Of a DNA stretch of 64,000 nucleotides, positions 1-8,557 are shown one piece after another. Position numbers and translations under genes: made by a program. Where the stretch lies: assembly GCF_900143525.1 (NCBI RefSeq), contig NZ_FREZ01000001.1, positions 372,001 through 436,000 of the forward strand. The letters run 5' to 3'. The notes beneath the pieces were generated by a model, which was given only the letters and a program-made list of their open reading frames with translations, searched no databases and was not told the origin of the DNA. This stretch comes from Ruegeria sp. Alg231-54 (GTDB taxonomy: Bacteria; Pseudomonadota; Alphaproteobacteria; Rhodobacterales; Rhodobacteraceae). How positions within the stretch are numbered: position 1 is the first letter of the stretch; the number at the start of each line of letters is the position of its first letter.

Positions 1-500
1 TTCCACTGCTGACGGTCGACGAAAACCTCAGCCTCGGCGCCTATACCCTGAAGGACAAGGGTCAGATCGATCACGATCGGGATCTGGTGTTCTCATACTT
101 TCCAATCCTCAAGGAACGTCGCAACCAAGAGGCGGGAACATTATCTGGCGGGCAGCAACAGATGCTGGCAATCGGCCGTGGCTTGATGGCCAACCCAAAG
201 ATCATGCTGTTGGATGAACCCTCGCTTGGCTTGTCACCGCTGCTGGTTCAGGAGATTTTTGGCATCCTCAAGCGACTGAATGACGAACAGAGCATGACCA
301 TGATGCTGGTCGAACAGAACGCCAACGCCGCCCTGGAACTGGCCCACCATGGCTATGTGATGGAGGTCGGACGCATCGTCATGGACGGCGCAGCAGATGT
401 TCTGATGCGGTCAGAGGACATCCAGAATTTCTATCTGGGCGTTCAGGAAGAAGGCGCGCGGGAAAACCGCCGTTGGAAGCGGAAAAAGACGTGGAGGTGA
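1..500 (+). CDS. livF: Branched-chain amino-acid-type ABC transporter ATP-binding protein (LivF family), 5' end outside window
   Basis: This is the C-terminal two thirds of an ABC ATPase of the LivF type, which energises uptake of amino acids or organic acids through a LivHM permease at the inner membrane. The reading frame is open from base 3. The ABC signature LSGGQQQ (about 141-161) and the Walker B stretch MLLDEPSLGLSP (about 205-240) are intact; Walker A lies upstream of the window. The C terminus has the LivF-style ending (IQNFYLGV) plus a basic tail. The next gene starts 5 bp downstream, with its ribosome-binding site inside the last codons. Neighbouring acyl-CoA ligase and livK-like genes make this a transporter operon for a substrate probably activated with CoA; the substrate is unknown. 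Confidence 0.9.
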   Translation, partial: PLLTVDENLSLGAYTLKDKGQIDHDRDLVFSYFPILKERRNQEAGTLSGGQQQMLAIGRGLMANPKIMLLDEPSLGLSPLLVQEIFGILKRLNDEQSMTMMLVEQNANAALELAHHGYVMEVGRIVMDGAADVLMRSEDIQNFYLGVQEEGARENRRWKRKKTWR

Positions 501-505
501 GACAG

Positions 506-2392
506 ATGAATATCAGAACCCTGCCCCCTCAGATCACAGTCAACGGCGTTCGCCTGAACGCAAACCCCGGCCAGCGCCCGGTCTGTGTCGATGAGTGCAC
601 GACAATCTGCGAGCTGTTCAGGAAACGCTGCGCCGAGCTTGGCGATCGCACAGCGCACCGTGAAAAGGACCTCGGCATCTGGAGGTCGTATTCGTGGGCA
701 GATTACTGGCAGCACGCAAAGTGGATTGGCCTTGCCCTGCGCAAACTGGGGATGCAGCGCGGCGATGTTGTATCGATCCTGTCAGAGGACCGCAAGGAAT
801 GGGCTTGGTTCGATATGGGCATTCAGGCCGTTGGTGGCATCGCGTCTGGTGTCTACACCACCGACTCGGCTAACCAGCTAAAATACCTGATTAATGACAG
901 CGACAGCCGCTTTCTGATCGTCGAGAATGAAGAGCAACTGGACAAATTTCTGCAGGTCGAAGACGAGGTTCCCGGGCTGCTGAATGTCATCATTATTGAC
1001 GATGAGGGGCTGCACGATCTGGACCACGCGCGCTGCATGATGATCGACGCGCTATATACTTTGGGCAAACAAGCCGAGGCTGAAGATCCCGATCGTTTCG
1101 AGGCTGAAATCGCGCTGGCGTCGCCGCAGGATACCGCGCTGTTGATCTACACCTCGGGCACCACGGGAATGCCGAAAGGCGCGATGCTGAGCCATGAGAA
1201 CATCCTTGCGGCAATAGAATGTGGGGCACATGCGTTGCCTGCCTTAGAGACGGACGAACAGCTGTGCTTTCTACCGCTGTGCCATATTCTAGAGCGTGAT
1301 GTATCCATCTACTTCCCACTTGCCGCCAAATGCATCGTAAATTTTGCCGAAAGCCCGGAGACCGTGTTTGCGAACTTGCAAGAGATCTCACCCTCGACCT
1401 TCACGGCTGTTCCGCGTGTTTGGGAGAAGATTTATTCCTACGTTCAGATCATGACGCAGGATGCGACGCCCACGGGCCGCGTAGCCTTTGGCATGGCCCT
1501 GAAGGCAGGGCTTGCGCGGGCCGAGTACATTCTGGCTGGCAAACCCGTCCCAGCCGGCGTCGCCGCGCAATTCTGGCTGTGGGACCGGCTGGTTCTGCGC
1601 AACCTGCGCCGCATGCTGGGTATGGACAAGATGCGGCGCGGCGGTTCAGGCGCGGCCCCGATTTCGACCGATCTGCTGAAATGGTACTGGGCTATTGGAG
1701 TCCCGTTGGTCGAAGGGTTCGGGATGACCGAAACTTCGGGTCTGGCGACGCTAAACACCATTGAACGCAATAAGGTCGGGACCATCGGACGCGCTGTGCC
1801 CGGAAATGACATCCGTATCTCCGAAGACGGTGAGATTCAGCTAAAGGGCCTTAATATCTTTCAGGGGTATTGGCGTAACAACGCTAAAACGGCCGAGACT
1901 TTTACCGCCGATGGCTGGCTGCGAACCGGCGACTTGGGGCATATCGATAATGACGGCTACGTCACTATTTCGGGACGCATGAAAGACATCATCATCACTG
2001 CCGGTGGCAAGAATATCACCCCTGCCGAGATCGAAAGCCGAATGAAATTCAGCCACTATATCGCGGACGCGGTGATCATCGGCGACAAGCGTAAGTACCT
2101 GACAGCGCTGATCATGATTGATCAGGAAAACGTTGAAAAATTCGCACAAGATCGGAAGATCCCGTTTTCGAATTTCGCGTCCCTATGTGCGGCCTCTGAA
2201 GTCAAAGATCAGATTCAGGCGGAAATCGATGCCGTGAACAAGGATTTCGCGCGGGTCGAGCAGATCAAGGACTTTCGCCTGATTGATGTACTTCTGACCG
2301 CAGATGACGATGAACTGACCGCAACAATGAAGCTGAAACGCAGTTTTGTCGAAAAGAAACACGGCCATCTTATTGAAGACATGTACGATTAG
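506..2392 (+). CDS. AMP-dependent acyl-CoA synthetase (long-chain FadD/FAA1 type)
   Basis: A 628-residue adenylate-forming enzyme that should activate a carboxylic acid as acyl-AMP and then as acyl-CoA. The ATP-binding loop YTSGTTGMPKG is near residue 215, the A5 motif GFGMTETSG near 404, the A7 motif GWLRTGDLG near 470, and the C-terminal catalytic lysine motif TATMKLKR near 607. I chose ATG 506 because GGAGGTGA sits 6 bases before it; an in-frame TTG at 473 has no such site. It lies between livF and livK in one operon, so the transported substrate is probably its substrate. The family is broad (fatty, aromatic or alicyclic acids), so chain specificity cannot be read from sequence. Confidence 0.88.
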   Translation: MNIRTLPPQITVNGVRLNANPGQRPVCVDECTTICELFRKRCAELGDRTAHREKDLGIWRSYSWADYWQHAKWIGLALRKLGMQRGDVVSILSEDRKEWAWFDMGIQAVGGIASGVYTTDSANQLKYLINDSDSRFLIVENEEQLDKFLQVEDEVPGLLNVIIIDDEGLHDLDHARCMMIDALYTLGKQAEAEDPDRFEAEIALASPQDTALLIYTSGTTGMPKGAMLSHENILAAIECGAHALPALETDEQLCFLPLCHILERDVSIYFPLAAKCIVNFAESPETVFANLQEISPSTFTAVPRVWEKIYSYVQIMTQDATPTGRVAFGMALKAGLARAEYILAGKPVPAGVAAQFWLWDRLVLRNLRRMLGMDKMRRGGSGAAPISTDLLKWYWAIGVPLVEGFGMTETSGLATLNTIERNKVGTIGRAVPGNDIRISEDGEIQLKGLNIFQGYWRNNAKTAETFTADGWLRTGDLGHIDNDGYVTISGRMKDIIITAGGKNITPAEIESRMKFSHYIADAVIIGDKRKYLTALIMIDQENVEKFAQDRKIPFSNFASLCAASEVKDQIQAEIDAVNKDFARVEQIKDFRLIDVLLTADDDELTATMKLKRSFVEKKHGHLIEDMYD

Positions 2393-2422
2393 AAAAAGAG
2401 ATAACCCAAAGGGAGGAGAAAG

Positions 2423-3583
2423 ATGAAGAATGTGATTATGCGGCTGGCGGCGGCCACCGCCTTGACGGCTTCGGCGACCCTTGCCAATGCACAGACACAG
2501 GGTGTCACGGATGATGAGATCGTCATCGGATCGGTCAACGATCTGAGCGGTATCTTCGCGGCCGTCGGTGTTCCGGCCACTAAAGGTGCAAATGTGGTGT
2601 TTGACCGGGTGAACGCAAATGGCGGCGTGCACGGGCGTACGATCCGCTATGTGGTCGAGGACAACGGATATCAGATGCCGCGCGCGATGCAGGGCTACAA
2701 CAAGCTGCTGAACCGCGACAAGGTGTTTGCGATGCTACAGTCGCTGGGAACTCCGATGAACGTCGCGGGCTTCAAGTTGTTGGATCCAAAAGGTATTCCC
2801 AATGTCGCCCCTCTGTCCGCCGCTCGGCAAATGTTGCAGGAACCGATGGACAACAAGTTCACGGCCTTTTCGACCTACTTTGACCAAAGCCGTGTTGGAG
2901 TGACGTATCTGGCGGGCGAGTTCGGTGGCCAGTCAGTGTGTTCGATGTACCTGCCAACCGATTTTGGTGCCGAAATCGTCGAAGGTACCAAGGCCGGTGC
3001 CGAAGAAGCCGGGATCACTTTCGTCGCCGAGACCACGCACAAGCCGGATGAAACGGATTTCGTGGGCTCGCTGAGCAAGCTCAAGGAAGAAGGCTGCGAT
3101 ATCGTCACGATCGCTTTGGGTGTGCGTCAGGCCATTACCGTTGTCGGCACCGCCAAAAAGATGGGCCTGACTGATATGAAGTTTCTCGGTACATCGGCCA
3201 GTTTCCTGACTGTTGTTGCGCAGGTGCCCGGCGGAGTGACAGACGGTTTCTACGCCGCCGCGTCGTGGCAGGATCTGTGGTCCCGCGCAGAAGACCCCGC
3301 CCCTGCCTCCTTTATCGAAGAATATAAAGCGGCAACCGGTGAAGACCCCGTCGGATTTGCCATGCTGGGATATTCTGCGGCCGAAACGATGGTCAAAGCG
3401 CTTGAGGCTGCTGGCCCCGATCTGACGCATGAAAGCTTTATCGCCGCGATGGAAACGCTGGACTATCAGGATGAACTGGTGGGCAACCACATGACTTTTG
3501 GACCTGATGACCATCAGGGGGCTGATTCAGTCTATGTGAATGTTGTCGAAAACGGTGCCTGGAAGATGATGTACGAAGAATAA
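2423..3583 (+). CDS. ABC transporter substrate-binding protein (LivK type, Peripla_BP_6)
   Basis: A 386-residue periplasmic binding protein for the same transporter. The N terminus is a Sec signal peptide: a lysine, then a hydrophobic Ala-rich stretch, with probable cleavage after ANA near residue 23. The mature start (GVTDDEIVIGSVNDLSG) is the classic type-I solute-binding opening, followed by two Rossmann-like lobes. GGGAGGAGAA precedes ATG 2423, 30 bp after the ligase stop, so it is cotranscribed. It ends the operon: a strong hairpin with T-run follows within 50 bp. The ligand could be a branched-chain amino acid, an aromatic acid or another carboxylate; the linked acyl-CoA ligase favours a non-amino-acid carboxylate. 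Confidence 0.9.
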   Translation: MKNVIMRLAAATALTASATLANAQTQGVTDDEIVIGSVNDLSGIFAAVGVPATKGANVVFDRVNANGGVHGRTIRYVVEDNGYQMPRAMQGYNKLLNRDKVFAMLQSLGTPMNVAGFKLLDPKGIPNVAPLSAARQMLQEPMDNKFTAFSTYFDQSRVGVTYLAGEFGGQSVCSMYLPTDFGAEIVEGTKAGAEEAGITFVAETTHKPDETDFVGSLSKLKEEGCDIVTIALGVRQAITVVGTAKKMGLTDMKFLGTSASFLTVVAQVPGGVTDGFYAAASWQDLWSRAEDPAPASFIEEYKAATGEDPVGFAMLGYSAAETMVKALEAAGPDLTHESFIAAMETLDYQDELVGNHMTFGPDDHQGADSVYVNVVENGAWKMMYEE

Positions 3584-3605
3584 CCCCCAACACGCATCTC
3601 AAACG

Positions 3606-3640
3606 AAAAAGGGCTCGCACATGCGAGCCCTTTTGATTTT
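3606..3640. terminator. Bidirectional intrinsic terminator between the liv operon and rpsI
   Basis: A 9-bp stem GGGCTCGCA (3611-3619) pairs with TGCGAGCCC (3622-3630). It has T-rich DNA on the plus side (3631-3640) and an A-run (3606-3610) that gives a U-run on the minus side. It therefore serves the convergent livK and rpsI transcripts. Confidence 0.85.
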
Positions 3641-3657
3641 TTGTACTCGGTGGCGAA

Positions 3658-4143
3658 TTAACGCTTCGAGAACTGGAACGAACGACGCGCTTTGCGCTTA
3701 CCGTATTTCTTACGTTCAACAACGCGGCTGTCGCGGGTCAGGAAGCCAGCGGCTTTCAGTGCGCCACGCAGGGACGGATCGTACAACTGCAGCGCTTTCG
3801 AGATGCCGTGCTTGACCGCACCGGCCTGACCGGTCAGGCCACCGCCTTTGACGGTTGCAACAACGTCGAACTCACCTTCAACGCCGGCAACCTGGAACGG
3901 CTGGCGCAGGATCAGCTGCAGAACGGGACGCGCAAAATACTTGTCCTGATCCTTGCCGTTTACGGTGACCTTGCCGGAACCCGGCTTGATCCAAACGCGG
4001 GCAACAGCGTCTTTACGCTTGCCGGTGGCATAAGAGCGACCCAGTTCGTCACGTACGGGTTCGCGCACGATGACTTCTTCGGCCACAACCTCAACGCCTG
4101 CAACGGCGCTCAGCTCTTCGAGAGTATTGATCTGATCAGCCAT
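3658..4143 (-). CDS. rpsI: 30S ribosomal protein S9
   Basis: A 161-residue uS9 that contacts P-site tRNA through its basic C-terminal tail, ending [11 protein letters not shown] here. The conserved core [15 protein letters not shown] is clear. The first 30 residues are a variable acidic extension typical of alphaproteobacterial S9. ATG 4143 is preferred over ATG 4149 because GGAG lies nine bases before 4143 but only three before 4149. It follows rplM by 5 bp, the universal L13-S9 pair, so both should be cotranscribed and matched in amount. Confidence 0.97.
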   Translation of the reverse strand: MADQINTLEELSAVAGVEVVAEEVIVREPVRDELGRSYATGKRKDAVARVWIKPGSGKVTVNGKDQDKYFARPVLQLILRQPFQVAGVEGEFDVVATVKGGGLTGQAGAVKHGISKALQLYDPSLRGALKAAGFLTRDSRVVERKKYGKRKARRSFQFSKR

Positions 4144-4148
4144 GGTCA

Positions 4149-4607
4149 TTAGCTCCGGGTGTTTTTCTTGTTCATGGATGCAACATCCAGAACTTCGGGC
4201 GACTGGGCTTCATGCGGGTGCTCAGCACCGGCATAAACACGCAGGTTGGTCATAACCTGACGCGACAGGCGGTTGCCAGGCAGCATGCGCTTGACCGCTT
4301 GGGTCACAACACGCTCGGGGTGCTTGCCTTCAAGGATCTGCTGCTTGGTGCGCGACTTGATGCCGCCCGGGTGGCCAGTGTGCCAGTAGAAGTTTTCTTC
4401 GCGCTTCTTGCCGGTCATCTGGATTTTGTCAGCGTTAATCACGATGACATTGTCGCCCATGTCCATGTTCGGGGTGAACGACGCTTTGTGCTTGCCACGC
4501 AGACGCATGGCGACGATCGAAGCAAGACGACCCAGAACAACGCCCTCGGCGTCGATCAGGATCCATTTCTTGTCGATGTCTGCAGGTGTTGCAGAAAAGG
4601 TTTTCAT
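4149..4607 (-). CDS. rplM: 50S ribosomal protein L13
   Basis: A 152-residue uL13, an early-assembly protein of the large subunit. The start [15 protein letters not shown] is the usual alphaproteobacterial one, and AGGA lies upstream of ATG 4607. A further in-frame ATG upstream would add 13 non-conserved residues. Conserved stretches [12 protein letters not shown] and [10 protein letters not shown] are present. It is the first gene of the rplM-rpsI operon. The upstream intergenic stretch 4608-4849 is A+T-rich and should hold its promoter and leader, but I could not single out a convincing -35/-10 pair. Confidence 0.97.
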   Translation of the reverse strand: MKTFSATPADIDKKWILIDAEGVVLGRLASIVAMRLRGKHKASFTPNMDMGDNVIVINADKIQMTGKKREENFYWHTGHPGGIKSRTKQQILEGKHPERVVTQAVKRMLPGNRLSRQVMTNLRVYAGAEHPHEAQSPEVLDVASMNKKNTRS

Positions 4608-4849
4608 GGCAGGATAGTCCTGTTTGATGTGAAAGACCGCCCACATACGGAGCGGCCCGAATTCGATGTTGCGTATTTAGATGTACCCTTGTGGCGCGTC
4701 AAGAACGTGAAATCAAAAATAATCTAGCAATTACAACATATTACGAAATAGGTATTATTTTACCCCATGAAATCGCCATCAATTTCCGCAAATATCCCCG
4801 ACCAGATATACTGTCGTAGACCAGCGATCAAAAAAGGAGTGGCCAGAGA

Positions 4850-5212
4850 ATGGATTGGCAGCAAACCATCGCCGATTACGGGGCGGCCTGGCAACAGGCG
4901 GACCAAGGTCAACGCCTTGACCTATTAACCAAGTGTTTCGCCACGGATGGCGTCTATGTAGACCCGACGGCAGAAGTGAACGGACGGTCAAACCTGTGCG
5001 ATCATATCGGGGAAGTCCTCCAAAGCTCTGGCGGTCGGGTTGAGCTGACCAGCAACCCCAATAATCATCACGATGTCGTCCACTTTACTTGGCATATGGT
5101 TGACCCCGACGGCACCGTAATGGTGACCGGCCACGATTTCGTTCGATTGGATGAACAAGGCAAGATTTCACATCTGGCCGGGTTCTTTGGTGACCCCGCC
5201 CCATTGAGCTAG
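4850..5212 (+). CDS. NTF2-like/SnoaL-type small protein, function unknown
   Basis: A 120-residue protein with the look of the NTF2-like (SnoaL) cone fold: an N-terminal helix with WQQADQGQRLDLLTKCF, then DGVYVDPTAEVNGR, then strands ending in GKISHLAGFFGD. Family members include ketosteroid isomerases, cyclases and many ligand-binding proteins, so no reaction can be assigned. GGAG lies ten bases before the ATG. TATACT at about 4816 is a plausible -10. It is monocistronic and ends 4 bp before the convergent MocR gene. Confidence 0.75.
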   Translation: MDWQQTIADYGAAWQQADQGQRLDLLTKCFATDGVYVDPTAEVNGRSNLCDHIGEVLQSSGGRVELTSNPNNHHDVVHFTWHMVDPDGTVMVTGHDFVRLDEQGKISHLAGFFGDPAPLS

Positions 5213-5216
5213 GGGC

Positions 5217-6620
5217 CTAGACGCTGATCTGTTCCGGCGGATTATCTAAAAGTGCACGCAGGCGCTGCATTGCGGCCTCGAACCGCTCCAACGACACGTG
5301 CCCATTCATCGCAATGCGTACGGCGTTGGGGGCACGCCCGTCCCGCAGCGCGAACTCGTCGGCAGACCGTAACTGAATGCCTTCGCGTTCAGCAGCACGG
5401 CTGAATGCGGCGGCACGCCAACCCGACGGTAGGTTCAGCCAGACAAACGGCACGTCCGGCGCCCAGTTCAGATCAAAGCCGCCAAGCGCATTGACCGTCA
5501 CCCGGACATAATCGCCCATCCGGGCACGGACGTCCCTGGCGATCTGCCGTGTCCGTGGATCAGACAGCAACAGCCGGGTCAGTTCTGCAAGCGGTTGTGC
5601 CAAACCGAAATAGCCGTATTCGGCTGAGCGCCGAAGATCGACGCTGCGTTCGCGCGGGGCGATGGCGAACCCGACCCGCAGGGCTGGCGTCAGGATCTTT
5701 GAGATCGACGAAACATGCCAACCCCGTTCAGGTGCCAAAGCGCGATAGCTGGGCTCGCGTGCGTCCCCCATTCGATAGCAATCGTCTTCAATGATCTGCA
5801 AATCATGGCGGCGGGCGACTTCCACAACCTCTTTTCGACGTTCCAGCGGCGTATGTGTACCGGTTGGGTTTTGCACCTCGGGCGAGACGCAAACTGCTTG
5901 CGCCTGGGTCTGGCGCAAAATGTGATCCATAGCCTGAGGGTCAACGCCCCACTTGTCCATCTTCACGCCGACAACCTCGGCTCGCATCAACTCACCTGCC
6001 CGACGGAAACCGGCATATGACAGATCTTCAACCAGAACGACCGGCTTGGGGCCGCGCAGGATCGTCTGAAACACAAGGCAAAGACCATTTTGCCCACCAT
6101 GCGTCAGAACCACATCATCATGGGTCACTGCGCCAAGCGGCAGATCTGAGAGCCATTCAACGACCGCCTGCCGCATGGGTTGGTACGCATCGCGCGTCGG
6201 GTAATTCATCAGCAAACGCGGATCGGCTTGGGACACTTTCTTAAGACATTCCCTGATCAATGCCACCTGCCCCACGTCCGGTAATCTGGGGCTGAACAGG
6301 CTGACATCGGCGTTGTACTTGTCGTCGCGCAGGTGAAGTTGTCTTGCCCACACATCGTCCAGCAAAGGTGATTTTGGAGGGGCGACAAATGTACCACGTC
6401 CAACCTCGGCTTGTAGCAAACCTTCTTCCGTCAGAATCGTATATGCCCGGGCAACCGTGCCGGGCGTTATTTGTAACCGATACGCAAGCTCCCGGACTGG
6501 AGGCAGTTTAGACCCTATCTCCAGCGCTTTGTTCTCAATCGCTTTTCGTATTGTGTCGGCGACCAGTGTGTACTTGGGACCTTTGGATTTTGGTAACGCC
6601 TCTGGCCAAATTGTATCCAT
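5217..6620 (-). CDS. MocR/PdxR-type regulator: GntR winged helix fused to PLP aminotransferase-like domain
   Basis: A 467-residue MocR protein. Residues 14-80 form a GntR winged helix (LPPVRELAYRLQITPGTVARAY), and the rest is a fold-type-I aminotransferase domain. The PLP lysine is K308 in SSISKIL, and the cofactor-binding pieces SPEVQNPTG and EDDCYRMG are conserved, so PLP binding is likely. MocR proteins use PLP or PLP-adducts as the signal to control a neighbouring gene. The divergent neighbour here is a DUF1127 gene only 99 bp away, and the gap holds inverted TTGACACAA repeats that could be its operator. Target and effector are inference. Confidence 0.9.
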   Translation of the reverse strand: MDTIWPEALPKSKGPKYTLVADTIRKAIENKALEIGSKLPPVRELAYRLQITPGTVARAYTILTEEGLLQAEVGRGTFVAPPKSPLLDDVWARQLHLRDDKYNADVSLFSPRLPDVGQVALIRECLKKVSQADPRLLMNYPTRDAYQPMRQAVVEWLSDLPLGAVTHDDVVLTHGGQNGLCLVFQTILRGPKPVVLVEDLSYAGFRRAGELMRAEVVGVKMDKWGVDPQAMDHILRQTQAQAVCVSPEVQNPTGTHTPLERRKEVVEVARRHDLQIIEDDCYRMGDAREPSYRALAPERGWHVSSISKILTPALRVGFAIAPRERSVDLRRSAEYGYFGLAQPLAELTRLLLSDPRTRQIARDVRARMGDYVRVTVNALGGFDLNWAPDVPFVWLNLPSGWRAAAFSRAAEREGIQLRSADEFALRDGRAPNAVRIAMNGHVSLERFEAAMQRLRALLDNPPEQISV

Positions 6621-6700
6621 TACAATTCTTCCTTTGCTTTTGACACAATCCCGAATGTATCACACACATGTACCGAACATTAGTACTTTGTGTCAATACA
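6605..6700. promoter_or_regulatory. Divergent promoter/operator region between MocR gene and DUF1127 gene
   Basis: TTGACACAA (6640-6648) and its reverse complement TTGTGTCAA (6688-6696) face each other 39 bp apart, each containing a TTGACA that could be a -35 box. A third element, TTGTA-TCCAT-TACAA (6611-6625), overlaps the MocR start codon. The repeats suit a regulator that binds between two outward promoters. The assignment as MocR operator is inference. Confidence 0.5.
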
Positions 6701-6719
6701 ATTTGAAGGGATACCCAAG

Positions 6720-6947
6720 ATGACACGCCATATGCACAACCCCGCCCTCATGCTGCTGAACGATAGCCCTCGGCTGCCGATGATCGCCGCGCTGGCCGTG
6801 CGGTTTGCGGCGACTGTCACACAGTGGGAACGACAGCGCCGCAGCAGAGTTAACCTGTCAAAGCTGGATGATCGCATGCTTAAAGATGTCGGCCTGACCC
6901 GCCCCGCGGCCGACCGCGAGATCAAACGCTATTTCTGGCAGTATTAA
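6720..6947 (+). CDS. DUF1127 domain-containing small basic protein
   Basis: A 75-residue protein whose second half carries the DUF1127 signature: LDDRMLKDVGLTRPAADRE followed by the aromatic end FW. Short DUF1127 proteins in alphaproteobacteria are arginine-rich, often strongly stress-induced, and some affect RNA turnover or phosphate and carbon metabolism; which applies here is unknown. ATG 6720 is preferred, with GAAGGG upstream; a GTG at 6690 would place the operator repeat inside the gene. Divergent from the MocR regulator and followed by its own terminator. Confidence 0.85.
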   Translation: MTRHMHNPALMLLNDSPRLPMIAALAVRFAATVTQWERQRRSRVNLSKLDDRMLKDVGLTRPAADREIKRYFWQY

Positions 6948-6979
6948 TTATCCCCAGTCCCTATCGGGACCTCTTCCTA

Positions 6980-7007
6980 GGCCGGGTTTCATACCCGGCC
7001 CTTTTTT
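6980..7007 (+). terminator. Intrinsic terminator after the DUF1127 gene
   Basis: An 8-bp stem GGCCGGGT (6980-6987) pairs with ACCCGGCC (6993-7000) across a 5-base loop, followed by six T (7002-7007). It overlaps the stop of the convergent thioesterase gene. Confidence 0.88.
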
Positions 7008-7449
7008 ACCCAAATGCCGCAGCTGCAGACCCCGCCGGTGGCAATGAATAGGTCATCGTAGCCCGCGCCACGGGTTTGTCTGAGCCTTCCGAGAACATCA
7101 GAACATCGCCTACCGCAAGCGTCTTGCCCAGTTTTAGCAAGCTGCAGCGCGCGATCATATCGTTGGCCCCATCGGGTTTGCGCATGAAATCCATCGAACA
7201 CCCCGTCGTCACCGCCAGCGACTGACGTCCTTTCAATGCAAGGATCATTGCATAGACGCTGACATCGGCCAGACCGAACATCGACGGGCCTGAAACTGTC
7301 CCCCCTGGCCGCAGATGCCTGTCCCCGACCTTCAGCCGCATGGTGATTGAGTTTTCATCCAGGCTGTCGATGACAAAGTCCTTCTCGACCTGTGGAAAAA
7401 CCTCGACCAGATAATCTGACAGTTGTTCGCGGTTCAAAACCAACGACAT
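7006..7449 (-). CDS. PaaI-family hotdog-fold thioesterase
   Basis: A 147-residue hotdog protein. The central segment HLRPGGTVSGPSMFGLADVSVY matches the PaaI/4HBT-type catalytic helix region (usually HxxxGG..HGG...D), here with G-P-S-M replacing a histidine-containing loop; the aspartate in LADVSVY is kept. It would hydrolyse an acyl- or aroyl-CoA. It is divergent from a crotonase gene 58 bp away, suggesting a shared acyl-CoA pathway. The substrate cannot be predicted, and the loss of the loop histidine makes catalytic competence less certain than for typical PaaI. Confidence 0.8.
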   Translation of the reverse strand: MSLVLNREQLSDYLVEVFPQVEKDFVIDSLDENSITMRLKVGDRHLRPGGTVSGPSMFGLADVSVYAMILALKGRQSLAVTTGCSMDFMRKPDGANDMIARCSLLKLGKTLAVGDVLMFSEGSDKPVARATMTYSLPPAGSAAAAFG

Positions 7450-7507
7450 ACTTCCCCTCCTCGAATTGCCACCCTAGAGTTGGCCCGACATCAGATCGGA
7501 GAGCAAG

Positions 7508-8293
7508 ATGGGAATTCTGGAACGTAACGACATGAACGGCGTTGCCCGGTTGAAAATGAACGCGCCAGAGCGCCTGAATGCCCTGAGCGAAGAGATGCTG
7601 GCAGCACTTCAGGCTGAATTCGACGCCTTAAGCAACGACTCGAGTATTCGCGCCGTGATCCTGTCCGGCGAAGGCAAGGCGTTTTGCGCAGGTCACGATC
7701 TGAAACAGATGACTGCGGGACGTCAGAGCGAGGATGGGGGAAAAGCCTACTTCCAGGACTTGTTCGCGCAGTGCGCCAAAATGATGCTGTCGATTCAATC
7801 CCTGCCGCAACCCGTGATCGCGCAAGTCCACGGCATCGCCACGGCCGCCGGCTGCCAAATGGTGGCCACTTGTGATCTTGCGATTGCAGCCGAAGGCACG
7901 CGCTTTGGTGTAAACGGGGTCAATATCGGTTTGTTTTGCTCGACCCCTATGGTGGCCCTCAGCCGGAATATCCCCCGGAAACAGGCTTTTGAAATGTTGA
8001 CAACTGGCGCGTTTATCTCGGCGGAGCGCGCGACAGAGCTAGGCCTGATCAATCGCGCCGTACCGGAAATGTTGTTGGAACATGAAACGACGGCACTGGC
8101 CGAACAACTGGCCGACAAGCTTGGATCAGCGGTCAAAGTAGGCAAACAGGCCTATTACAAGCAATTGGATATGCCGATCGAACAGGCCTACGCCTATACC
8201 GGAGAGGTAATGGCGCAGAATATGATGCATCGGGATACCGAAGAAGGAATATCTGCATTTATCGAAAAAAGACCGCCAAATTGGGAACAATAA
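7508..8293 (+). CDS. Enoyl-CoA hydratase/isomerase family protein
   Basis: A 261-residue crotonase. The oxyanion-hole segments are GKAFCAGHDLKQM and the glycine-rich HGIATAAGCQMVATCDLAIA; the C terminus EGISAFIEKRPPNW is standard. The second catalytic segment reads VNIGLFCSTPMVAL, resembling ECHDC3-like members rather than classical short-chain hydratases, where a glutamate is expected. The reaction could therefore be isomerisation or another crotonase chemistry. GGAGAGCAAG precedes the ATG. No cotranscribed partner follows. Confidence 0.85.
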   Translation: MGILERNDMNGVARLKMNAPERLNALSEEMLAALQAEFDALSNDSSIRAVILSGEGKAFCAGHDLKQMTAGRQSEDGGKAYFQDLFAQCAKMMLSIQSLPQPVIAQVHGIATAAGCQMVATCDLAIAAEGTRFGVNGVNIGLFCSTPMVALSRNIPRKQAFEMLTTGAFISAERATELGLINRAVPEMLLEHETTALAEQLADKLGSAVKVGKQAYYKQLDMPIEQAYAYTGEVMAQNMMHRDTEEGISAFIEKRPPNWEQ

Positions 8294-8349
8294 CGAGATT
8301 ATTTTAAGTAATTTTCGCGACTGTTCGCAATTTAGTCCTTTTCAAAAGG

Positions 8350-8480
8350 GCCACACTGTGGCAAAGCTGAGACATGGCTTAGGCCCAAATACGCTTTTGG
8401 GTCGCTGTAGGCGGAAGGTCCCTCCAAGCTGGTTTCTCTCACCGGCGCTGACATTCCCGCTGCGGCGACCCCAAGTACCC
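8350..8480 (+). ncRNA. Candidate structured RNA or leader upstream of trmFO
   Basis: The 264-bp gap before trmFO is rich in inverted repeats. GCCACA-C-TGTGGC (8350-8362) is a palindrome. CCCAAA (8384-8389) pairs with TTTGGG (8396-8401). The same TTGGGTCGC (8397-8405) can instead pair with GCGACCCCAA (8465-8474, one bulge), enclosing inner stems near GCGGAA/TTCCCGC and AGCTGGT/ACCGGCGCT. Two mutually exclusive pairings suggest an attenuator-like leader or a stand-alone hairpin RNA such as a 6S-like RNA. I do not recognise a known family, and strand is uncertain. Confidence 0.35.
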
Positions 8481-8557
8481 TCCTTAAATTACTGGCTAAT
8501 CAACGCGAAATCTGGCGTGTGTTGCGTTGCGCGATGCTGTGCCCTATGTGGCACCTC

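Noticed and set aside
7006..8293. DMSP-pathway DmdD for the first crotonase
   Set aside because: DmdD is also a crotonase, but the sequence looks ECHDC3-like and the gene is 25 kb from dmdA with no dmdB or dmdC neighbour.
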